Source of the DNA: Streptomyces sp. NBC_00154
GTDB lineage: Bacteria; Actinomycetota; Actinomycetes; Streptomycetales; Streptomycetaceae
Assembly: GCF_026342835.1 (NCBI RefSeq)
Contig: NZ_JAPEMI010000001.1
Coordinates: 3,664,501 to 3,728,500, forward strand
Reading direction: 5' to 3'
DNA length: 64,000 bases
The number at the start of each line of letters is the position of its first letter. Within the stretch, counting starts at the first letter, position 1. Below the pieces are notes generated by a model, which was given only the letters and a program-made list of their open reading frames with translations, was not told the DNA's origin and searched no databases. Positions 15,121 through 22,124 of the stretch are shown here, in pieces. Made by a program: the position numbers and the translations under genes.

Positions 15121-17796
15121 ATGCGCAACGAGGTCTACCGGGATGACTGGGGCATACCCCATCTGCGAGCGGCCGGTGTCCGCGAACTCGCCCATGCCCA
15201 GGGGCGCAACGTCGCCCTGGACCGTGCTTGGCAGATCGAGGTCGAACGGCACCGGGTACAGGGCACGACGGCCGCCTTCCTCGGTGCGGAGGCCGTGGAG
15301 TGGGACCGGTTCGCCCGCCGGGCCCGGCTGGACGACACCGCCCGCCGCTGCTTCGAACGCCTCGCTCCGGAGACCGCCGACTGGGTGCGGGCGTACGTCG
15401 ACGGCGTCAACGCGGGACTGGGCGAAGGAGCGGGAGAGGCGCCCGAGTTCGCCGCCGCCGGGCTCGCCCCGGGCACCTGGCAGCCGTGGACCCCGCTGGG
15501 TGTCTGGCTCGCCACCCATATCCTGTTCGCGGGCTTCCCCACCAAGCTCTGGCGCGAGGAGGTCGCCCGCCGGCTGGGCGACGACGCGATCGAACTCTTC
15601 GCCACCGACGGTCCCGGCACCTCCGGCAGCAACGGCTGGCTCGTCACCGCCGAGCGCACCGCGACCGGGGCGCCGATCATCGCGGGCGACCCGCACCGGT
15701 TCATCGAGGACCCCGGCGTCTACCAGCAGATCCGGCTCGCCTGCCCCGAGTTCGACGTGGTGGGCCTCGCCGTACCCGGCGTTCCCGGCATCGCGCACTT
15801 CGGGCACACCGGGGAGGTCGCCTGGGCGATCACCAACGCCATGGCCGACTACCAGGACCTCTACCGGGAACGGCTGCGGCGTACGCCGGCCGGTGGGGTG
15901 CAGGCGCTCGGCCCCGACGGCTGGGAGCCGGCCGCCGCCCACACCGAGACCATCGAGGTGGCGGGCGCCGCCCCCGTGACCGTCGAGGTCGTCGAGACCG
16001 GCCGCGGCCCGGTGATCATCGGTGGCCCGGACACCGGTGAGGAAGCCGTCAGCCTCCGCCACCCGCCCCGCGTCACCGCTGAAATCGGCTTCGACGCCCT
16101 GCCCGCGCTGCTCCGCTCCCGCACGGTCGCCGACCTCGACGTCGCCCTGGACCGCTGGGTGGAGCCCGTCAATGTGGTCCTGGCGGCGGACACGGAGGGC
16201 GCGACGCTGCACCGGGTCGCCGGACACGTGCCGCTGCGCCCGCACACGAACCGGCTGCGCACCGTGCCCGCCTGGGACGCCGCGTACGCCTGGCGGAGCG
16301 ACCACGCACCGATGGCGCGCGCGGACGTCCACGGCACGGCGGTGATGGCCAACCAGCGGGGGATCGCCGCCCCGCTCGGCGTCGAGTTCGCACCTCCGCA
16401 CCGCGCCGACCGAATACAGGAACTGCTCGACGAGTCGGCCCGCTGGACCGCCAAGAACATGGCGGCTCTCCACATGGACACCCATCTCGCCTCGGCCGGG
16501 CCCCTGTTGAGGCTGCTGGAAGAGGTGGTGGGGCTCGACGGCCCGGAGGTCGTACGGCAGCGCGACCGGCTGCTGCGCTGGGACCGGAGGATGGACGCCG
16601 ACAGCACGGACGCCACGCTGTACGCGGCGCTGCGCGCCGAGGTCGTGCACCGGCTGGCGGCCCACCCGGCGCTCGCTCCGCTGCACGGTTCGGCGCACTC
16701 GGATCCGTACCCGGAACTGTTCTACCCGTGGCTGGCGACGGTGCCGAGGATCGCGTACGCCCTGGAGGGCCTGCTGACGGGGGAGGACGGGCCGCTGACG
16801 CACGCGGACCGGGTGGCGGTGGTCGCGGGCGCGATGGAAGCCGTCGCCGGCGCGGAAGTGAGAGGTCCCTGGGGCGAGTTGCACCGGTTCTCGCCCTGGC
16901 AGGCGCTGCCCGGCACCGGCTCCGACCCCGACGAGAGCCGGCCGGGGCTCGCGGGCGACCACGACTGTGTGCTGTCCACGTCCAGCGTCCCCGGCGTCAC
17001 CGACCGCAGCGCTCGCGGCCCCGCCGCCCGCTACGTGTGGGACCTGGCGCGGCGCGAGGACAGCCTCTGGGTGGTCCCCTTCGGGGCGTCCGGAGTCCCC
17101 GGAGGTGCGCACCACCGTGATCAACTGCCGCTGTGGGTACGGGGGGAGCTCGTCCCCGTCGTCACGGACTGGAATCTGCTGCACCGAGAAGAGGAGAGAC
17201 CTGACGTGAGTGCCGGGACAGGCGCCGGGGCGAGAGCCGAGTCCGCCGTGTTCGAACGGAAGGTCGACGGCTTCGGTACCGTGTCCCTCGTCCCCGTCGA
17301 CCCGGCCCGCGACCTCGACGTGCTCCACGCCTGGGTCACCGAGGACCGCGCCCGCTTCTGGGGCATGGGTGGGTACAGCCGCGAACAGGTGCTGGAGACC
17401 TATGAGTTCCTGGACTCGCTCACCACGCACCATGCCTACCTCGCGTACCGCGGCGGCGTCCCGGTCGCGCTCTTCCAGACGTACGAGCCGGACGCCGACC
17501 CGCTCGGCGAGTGCTACGACGTACAGCCCGGCGACCACGGTGTCCACCTGCTGATCGAGCCCGCCGGCCCCGCCGGACCCGAACCGGGCTTCACCGGTGC
17601 GCTGTTCTCCGTGCTCATCGACTACGTCTTCAGCGACCCCGCCCATCTGCGGGTCGTCGTCGAGCCCGACGCCCGCAACGCGAAGGGGGTCGCCCGGATG
17701 GTCCGGGCCGGTTTCGAGCTGGGCCCGGAGATCGACAAGCCGGAGAAGCGGGCCCGGCTCGCGTTCCTGAGCCGGACGGCTGCCGCGGGGGCGTAG
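15121..17796 (+). CDS. Iron-regulated fusion: penicillin-acylase (Ntn) hydrolase + siderophore-type GNAT acyltransferase
   Basis: 891 aa. Residues 1-690 form a penicillin amidase/acylase unit: N-terminal VYRDDWGIPHLRA, then the autoprocessing and catalytic serine in GTSGSNGWLVTAE (Ser170, codon 15628). No signal peptide precedes the domain, unlike periplasmic PvdQ, so it should act in the cytoplasm. Residues about 705-890 form a GNAT domain like the siderophore acyltransferases MbtK/IucB/AlcB (ARFWGMGGYSREQV, HHAYLAYRGGVPVALFQTYEP, GDHGVHLLIEPAG). The junction keeps a perfect ribosome site (GAGGAGAG, 17191-17198) and an in-frame GTG at 17206, so free GNAT may also be made. The iron box implies a role in making or recycling a hydroxamate-type siderophore. 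The chemistry is inferred. Confidence 0.85.
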   Translation: MRNEVYRDDWGIPHLRAAGVRELAHAQGRNVALDRAWQIEVERHRVQGTTAAFLGAEAVEWDRFARRARLDDTARRCFERLAPETADWVRAYVDGVNAGLGEGAGEAPEFAAAGLAPGTWQPWTPLGVWLATHILFAGFPTKLWREEVARRLGDDAIELFATDGPGTSGSNGWLVTAERTATGAPIIAGDPHRFIEDPGVYQQIRLACPEFDVVGLAVPGVPGIAHFGHTGEVAWAITNAMADYQDLYRERLRRTPAGGVQALGPDGWEPAAAHTETIEVAGAAPVTVEVVETGRGPVIIGGPDTGEEAVSLRHPPRVTAEIGFDALPALLRSRTVADLDVALDRWVEPVNVVLAADTEGATLHRVAGHVPLRPHTNRLRTVPAWDAAYAWRSDHAPMARADVHGTAVMANQRGIAAPLGVEFAPPHRADRIQELLDESARWTAKNMAALHMDTHLASAGPLLRLLEEVVGLDGPEVVRQRDRLLRWDRRMDADSTDATLYAALRAEVVHRLAAHPALAPLHGSAHSDPYPELFYPWLATVPRIAYALEGLLTGEDGPLTHADRVAVVAGAMEAVAGAEVRGPWGELHRFSPWQALPGTGSDPDESRPGLAGDHDCVLSTSSVPGVTDRSARGPAARYVWDLARREDSLWVVPFGASGVPGGAHHRDQLPLWVRGELVPVVTDWNLLHREEERPDVSAGTGAGARAESAVFERKVDGFGTVSLVPVDPARDLDVLHAWVTEDRARFWGMGGYSREQVLETYEFLDSLTTHHAYLAYRGGVPVALFQTYEPDADPLGECYDVQPGDHGVHLLIEPAGPAGPEPGFTGALFSVLIDYVFSDPAHLRVVVEPDARNAKGVARMVRAGFELGPEIDKPEKRARLAFLSRTAAAGA
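17191..17208 (+). promoter_or_regulatory. Internal ribosome binding site and GTG start inside the fusion gene
   Basis: GAGGAGAG at 17191-17198, then 7 nt, then GTG at 17206-17208, in frame with the long ORF (codon 696). It would give a 196-aa GNAT protein. It looks like the preserved start of a once separate gene. Confidence 0.6.
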
Positions 17797-17849
17797 GGGG
17801 CCGACGGGCTGCCGGCCGGCCCACCCCGCCGGAAACGGGTGCCGGGCCC

Positions 17850-17955
17850 GCGCCGACGGGCAGCCCTGGGGCAAGACGCTCTCCGGGCCTGCGCCGACGG
17901 GCCGCCCTCGGGCAACATGCGCTCCGGGCCCGCGCCGACGGGCCGCCCCTCAGGC
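17850..17955. repeat. 41-bp tandem repeat, about 2.5 copies
   Basis: Units begin GCGCCGACGGGC at 17850, 17891 and 17932 (last partial), with a few differences such as CAGCCCTGG/CCGCCCTCG. They fill the gap between the convergent fusion gene and HhH-GPD gene and run up to the stop codon of the latter. Confidence 0.75.
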
Positions 17956-18600
17956 CCGCACTCCGGCCTCCTCGACGATGTGCTTGTCCAGTGCGGCGCG
18001 CACCAGAGCCGCTGCGAGCACGGCCGGGCCGCGGTCGTCGACCTGCTCGGCCAGCCGTGCGAGCTCTGCCGGCGAGGCGGGCAGCCCCAGTTTCTCGGCG
18101 CCCTGAAGAGCCTTCGCGTCCAGGAACGGTGCCGTCTCCGGCCACACGGCCTGCACTTCGCGCACGAAGATGTCCGCACCGGCCGGGCCCATGCCCGGGG
18201 TTCTGCGCAGCCCCGCCCGCAAGATGTCCAGGTCGCCGTCGGCCTCCTTGCGCAGCCGCCGCAGATCACCGCCGTACTCGACCAGCAGGAGCTGTGCACC
18301 GTCGCCGAGCTGGGTGGCGGTGCGTTCGTCGTAGCGCTGGTAGCCGCCCTCGCCCAGCGCGTCGACGCGCTGCTGCCATGCCGACCCGATCATCCGTTCC
18401 GGCGACCGCATGCCGTGGGCGAACAGCGCGCGTGCCGCCGCCACCGCCGCGGACGCCCGGATGCGGGCGCTCAGCAGTTCGCTGAGTACGAGGAGTTGGT
18501 ACAGCGACTGCGGTGTGTTCTGCAGCTGGATACCGGCCTCGGCGGCATAGGTGGTGCCGTAGCGGCTGAGAAGGAACTCCATGGTCCTGCGGGCGGTCAT
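17950..18600 (-). CDS. HhH-GPD-like (endonuclease III-fold) protein
   Basis: 216 aa, helical. RRTPGMGPAGADIFVREV fits a helix-hairpin-helix/GPD loop, and the order of helices resembles base-excision glycosylases of the endonuclease III superfamily. The FeS cysteine cluster is absent. Its ATG overlaps the stop of the upstream 3'-phosphoesterase gene (ATGA), so the two are translationally coupled; a LigD-type end-processing enzyme next to a glycosylase-fold protein suggests DNA repair. Catalytic competence cannot be confirmed by eye. Confidence 0.7.
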   Translation of the reverse strand: MTARRTMEFLLSRYGTTYAAEAGIQLQNTPQSLYQLLVLSELLSARIRASAAVAAARALFAHGMRSPERMIGSAWQQRVDALGEGGYQRYDERTATQLGDGAQLLLVEYGGDLRRLRKEADGDLDILRAGLRRTPGMGPAGADIFVREVQAVWPETAPFLDAKALQGAEKLGLPASPAELARLAEQVDDRGPAVLAAALVRAALDKHIVEEAGVRA

Positions 18601-19235
18601 GAAGGCCCGCCTCCTTCCTCGGCGGCGACCTGCTGCAGAGTGCGCCCCGTACGGGCCGAACGTGCCCGGTAGGGGTCGGGTGTGCCCGGCCCGTCATGGG
18701 TGGCGCGCCCGTCCCTGGCCTTGATCAGCAGCCATATCTCCTCGCCCGGGGCATCGCTCCCACCGCCTCCCTTGAAGCGGGTGAGGGCGAACTCGCCGTG
18801 CAGCTTGGTGCCGTCGAGCCAGAAGGTCGCGTGCCCGTCCTCCAGGGACTGCTCGAACGGCACAGGTGCGCCCCAGCGGTCGTGACTGAGCGGTCGGTAG
18901 GTGCCCTGGTCCCAGACGATCACCGTGCCGCCGCCGTACTCGCCCTTCGCGATGACTCCCTCGAACGTGCGGTACTCCAGCGGGTGGTCCTCCGTAGGGA
19001 CGGCCAACCGCTTCTCGCGCGGGTTCTCCGAAGGGCCGCGCGGCACCGCCCATGACTTCAGTACGCCGTCGACCTCCAGGCGGAAGTCGAAGTGCATGCG
19101 CCGCGCCTGGTGGATCTGGACGACGAAGCAGGGTGCCGTACCCGTCCGTCCGTCGTCGCCGCGTGGCTCCGCAGTCGCGTCGAAGTGCCGTTTGCCGCGG
19201 TAGTCCCGGAGCCGGTCGTCGTTTTCGCCGGTCAT
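18597..19235 (-). CDS. LigD-type DNA 3'-phosphoesterase domain protein
   Basis: 212-aa stand-alone phosphoesterase domain, as found at the N-terminus of LigD, which trims 3' phosphates or ribonucleotides at double-strand breaks during non-homologous end joining. ATG 19235 has GGAGGAGG upstream. Signature blocks are HFDFRLEVDGVLKSWAVPRGPS (contains the metal/active-site His and Asp), DHPLEYRTFEGVIAKGEYGGGTVIVWDQG and LHGEFALTRF. No ligase or polymerase domain is attached. First gene of a two-gene operon with the HhH-GPD protein. Confidence 0.88.
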   Translation of the reverse strand: MTGENDDRLRDYRGKRHFDATAEPRGDDGRTGTAPCFVVQIHQARRMHFDFRLEVDGVLKSWAVPRGPSENPREKRLAVPTEDHPLEYRTFEGVIAKGEYGGGTVIVWDQGTYRPLSHDRWGAPVPFEQSLEDGHATFWLDGTKLHGEFALTRFKGGGGSDAPGEEIWLLIKARDGRATHDGPGTPDPYRARSARTGRTLQQVAAEEGGGPS

Positions 19236-19341
19236 GTCCGGACACCTCCTCCCGACAGGCCCGCCCGGTGCCCCCCCTTCCACTGTGTCGCGCCCGGCGG
19301 TGAAGCGCACAGGGACGGCGTGGGTCGGCATCGCGCATGTA

Positions 19342-19420
19342 TGTTGACATCAAGTATCTTGACATCGAGATGACTCTCCCGCAGGCTCCTCTCTTGACTC
19401 ATTGATCTCTTGATGTCGAG
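19342..19420. promoter_or_regulatory. Three MarR-like palindromes in divergent promoter region
   Basis: TGTTGACATCAAG at 19342-19354, ATCTTGACATCGAGAT at 19356-19371 and CTCTTGATGTCGAG at 19407-19420 share the core CTTGA-N-(A/G)TC-(A/G)AG typical of MarR-family operators. They lie between the LigD-type operon and the MFS transporter gene. No MarR gene is seen nearby. Confidence 0.55.
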
Positions 19421-19443
19421 GCATATCCGAGAGGGGGCACTCG

Positions 19444-20787
19444 ATGCGGCGCGGCAACGGGAGCGGGGCACCGGAGACCCGGAAGGGCCGGCAGGGCCTG
19501 CCGGCCCGGCTGCGCAATCCGCCGGGCGGCCGCAACGCGCGGGTCATGCTGCTCGCCCTGGCCCTGGACCGGACCGGCTCCGGGCTGTGGGCCGCGTCCT
19601 CGGTCCTGTATCTCACCTTCGTGACGCAACTGAGCGCCCAACAGATCGGCGTGCTGCTGGGCGTGGCCGGAGTGGCGGGCATCGCCGGCTCACCGCTGGC
19701 CGGACGTCTGGCCGGCTGCTTCCCGGTGCGCCCGCTGCTGATCGGCTGCCACTTGCTCCGTCTGGTGACGCTCGTCCTGGTGCTGGTGTGCACCGGCTTC
19801 GAGGCGCTGCTGCCCGTCATCGCCGTCACATACCTGGGCGACAGGGCGGCGAAGATGCTGGAGATGCTGTTCGCCACCAGGACGGCGGGCGAGCGGCGCG
19901 CGGCCTACCAGGCGCTGTCCCGCAGCGTGGCCAACGGGGGATATGCCCTCGGCGCGGGGATTGCGGCCATCGGCCTGGCCGTGGGGACCACCGACGCCTA
20001 CCGGGCCCTGATCCTGGGCAACGCGCTGTCCTTCGTCATCGCCGCGGCGCTGGTATGGCGCACGAGCGAGCCGAGGGACAAGGTCATCGAGGTGGCACGG
20101 TCCGACGGCTCGGCAGCCGGGGCCCCGGCCGGGAAGCAGCCGCCCGTCCGCCGGGCCGACCCGTGGCGCGACCGCGGTTATCTCACGTTCGTGCTGCTGG
20201 ACATTCCGATGAATCTCGACGACTCCATCCTCAACGTCGGCCTGCCGCTGTGGCTGGTGAACCACACCTCGGCGCCGCACGCCCTCGCCCCGGCCTTCCT
20301 GATCATCAACACCGTGACGGTCGTGGTGCTGCAGATCAGCGTGTCGGCGCGGGCCGAGGGTCCGCGCCGGGCCACCCGGGCGGTGCTGCTGTACGGGGCC
20401 ATGATGTTCGTGTGCTGTGCGTTCCTGGCAGCGGCCACCCGGGGCGGGACCTGGGCGGCCACTGCCGCCCTGTTCGCCGCGGCGCTGGTGGTCACCCTGG
20501 CGGAGCTGATGCGCTCGGTGAGTTCCTGGGAGCTGGCGGTCCTCCTCGCGCCCCAGGACGCCCGCGCCGCGTATCTGGGGGTGGCGGGGATGTCCCAGTC
20601 CATCCAGAAGTCCGCCGGGCCACCGCTGCTGACCGGCGCGGTGATGGCCGCCGGACCCGCGGGCTGGCTGGTGCTGGGTGCGCTGGTCGCGGGCCTCTCG
20701 GTGGTCCAACGACGAGCCTGCACGCGACGGCTTCGTACCCTCGCGCCGCCTGCCCCGAAGAGAACCACCCCCGCGCCGGTGTCCTAG
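19444..20787 (+). CDS. MFS transporter
   Basis: 447 aa polytopic membrane protein with about 12 helices. The first starts near residue 35 (VMLLALALDRTGSGLWAASSVLYL), and a cytoplasmic loop (GERRAAYQALSRSVANGGYALGAG) is typical of drug-exporter-like MFS proteins. GAGGGGG precedes ATG 19444. The 30-residue N-terminus is basic and disordered. The promoter region carries MarR-like palindromes, suggesting induction by a small phenolic or antibiotic-like ligand. Substrate unknown. Confidence 0.87.
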   Translation: MRRGNGSGAPETRKGRQGLPARLRNPPGGRNARVMLLALALDRTGSGLWAASSVLYLTFVTQLSAQQIGVLLGVAGVAGIAGSPLAGRLAGCFPVRPLLIGCHLLRLVTLVLVLVCTGFEALLPVIAVTYLGDRAAKMLEMLFATRTAGERRAAYQALSRSVANGGYALGAGIAAIGLAVGTTDAYRALILGNALSFVIAAALVWRTSEPRDKVIEVARSDGSAAGAPAGKQPPVRRADPWRDRGYLTFVLLDIPMNLDDSILNVGLPLWLVNHTSAPHALAPAFLIINTVTVVVLQISVSARAEGPRRATRAVLLYGAMMFVCCAFLAAATRGGTWAATAALFAAALVVTLAELMRSVSSWELAVLLAPQDARAAYLGVAGMSQSIQKSAGPPLLTGAVMAAGPAGWLVLGALVAGLSVVQRRACTRRLRTLAPPAPKRTTPAPVS

Positions 20788-20826
20788 GGGCAGCCCGCAG
20801 GGCAGGCCGTGTTGCCTCACGGTGGG

Positions 20827-21341
20827 CTATTTCGGCCGGTAGCAAGCTGATTCGACGGTGACCTCCAGGAGGTCCGAGGCGTTTCCGACTTTGCTCGCCT
20901 TGTGCAACCGTACGTCGACTGCGAATTCACCCCCCTTGGACTCCGCGACGATCTGCGGACTCTCTTGCTGGCGTCCACGCCGTCCTGGACGATCTTCCAG
21001 CCGTCTTTCGGGAGCTCGACCCGCAGGCGATCCGTGCCCTTTTGCATATCGGCAAAGGGGGCCTTGTAGATGCTCCAGGGGTGGCGTGCGCGGTAGACCT
21101 CCTCGTCGGAGTCGTAGTCCGAGCAACGCGACGTCATCGCACCCGTCTCCGTGACCTTCCCCCTGACGTCGAGGATCTCGAGAATCCGGCTGGACGTCCT
21201 CTCGACGCCCGCCTTCACGGTATCGCCGTCCTGCGTCTTCACCGCCGCCACTTTTCCGTTCGAGCACGCTATCGTCAGCGCGCACGTCGCGATAATGAAT
21301 GCGAGTTTCGAAATTCTCCTATTCAAGTTGTACCTTGTCAT
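20827..21341 (-). pseudogene. Small secreted lipoprotein gene with frameshift
   Basis: From ATG 21341 the frame encodes a lipoprotein signal (NLNRRISKLAFIIATCALTIACS, lipobox TIAC) and continues through ELPKDGWKIVQDGVDASK. Near 20961-20966 it then runs into non-coding sequence, while the neighbouring frame continues sensibly (SPQIVAESKGGEFAVDVRLHKAS) to a stop at 20827 after ESACYRPK. One indel in AAGAGAG explains this. It overlaps the upstream hydrolase remnant by 23 bp, the usual operon order for such pairs in Streptomyces. A sequencing error cannot be excluded. Confidence 0.65.
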
Positions 21342-21690
21342 ATTGGCCGGCGATGACGGCTGCCTGATTGCGTATGCTGAGAGAGCTATCGTCGAAGCTT
21401 CCGGTGTGTCCGCCGGAGTCGCTCTCCATGATGTTCCCGCCGAAGGATTCGTCGGTGGGAATGACCCCGTTGTCACCGAGCCCCATCAGTCGACCGCCCT
21501 GCCGGACCACCTGATCGTCCCAGGGGGCGCCCATTGCCCACACGTGGTCGGCTCCGACACCCAGGTCCGCCGCGCGATCCGCCTGGACACCGGGACTGCC
21601 CGCAAAGACGAAGTCGTTGGCGTCAAGCGCAATCAAACGCGCATGCATCGCGCATCTTTGGCGATCAATGCCTTGGCATTGGCGACCCAT
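21319..21690 (-). pseudogene. C-terminal remnant of DUF1023-type alpha/beta hydrolase
   Basis: The translated segment NDFVFAGSPGVQADRAADLGVGADHVWAMGAP, followed by ESFGGNIMESDSGGHTGSFDDSSLSIRNQAAVIAGQYDKV, matches the C-terminal third of actinobacterial DUF1023 hydrolases (GSPG motif and catalytic GH). There is no N-terminal or nucleophile region in the same frame. A plausible N-terminal scrap (WAELTETSRAWVANAKALIAKDA) lies in another frame at about 21640-21720, so an internal deletion is likely. It sits next to the first insertion-sequence cluster. Confidence 0.55.
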
Positions 21691-22105
21691 GCTCTGGACG
21701 TCTCGGTGAGCTCCGCCCAGCGGTTGGGTGCCGGACGTTCTTGTACGCGAATCAGCATCGGTTTATCCGCCCGTAGCCACCGGGCGGATTGGAGGGGCAC
21801 CATAGACGGCGCAGGCAGGAACCGGCATGGGCTCCATTCAAGTCGCCGTCCACTGTCCTCAGAAGCGGAGACGTACTTATCTCCACTTGAGTACGCCTGC
21901 ACCTGCACTGTGCCGACCGGTGCTGCGGCGCTCGCTCCACCCCAACCGGCGCGGCAAGGACGGCCAACTACACCGCGAGACCGTCTACTTCCTCGCCCAC
22001 GCCTCCGCTGGCACCCCGCTTCCGGGCGGGTGGCAACCGATACCCTGCCCGCAGAAAGTGCCTTCCGCTTGGACCGACAGAACCCCTCGACAAGGTTCAT
22101 CGTCC
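21691..22105. other. Degenerate region between hydrolase remnant and IS cluster
   Basis: No intact gene. The minus strand holds a possible N-terminal scrap of the hydrolase near 21640-21720. The plus strand at about 21930-22010 reads RRGKDGQLHRETVYFLAHASA, which faintly resembles an ISAs1-type transposase but is too short to call. The region looks like decayed accessory DNA. Confidence 0.4.
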
Positions 22106-22115
22106 CAGTTCAGAA
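22106..22115. repeat. 10-bp target-site duplication, left copy (IS4-family element A)
   Basis: CAGTTCAGAA here is repeated at 25636-25645, just outside the other end of the IS4-family element. Confidence 0.85.
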
Positions 22116-22124
22116 CAATGCCGG

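Noticed and set aside
15073..17874. 933-codon minus-strand frame opposite the acylase-GNAT gene
   Set aside because: Shadow frame without motifs; the plus strand has clear Ntn hydrolase and GNAT signatures.
17850..17955. 41-bp repeats as a CRISPR array
   Set aside because: Units are contiguous with no variable spacers and no cas genes nearby.
21896..22100. Possible ISAs1-type transposase scrap (HRETVYFLAHASA)
   Set aside because: Too short and weak to name; kept only as a remark in the degenerate region.
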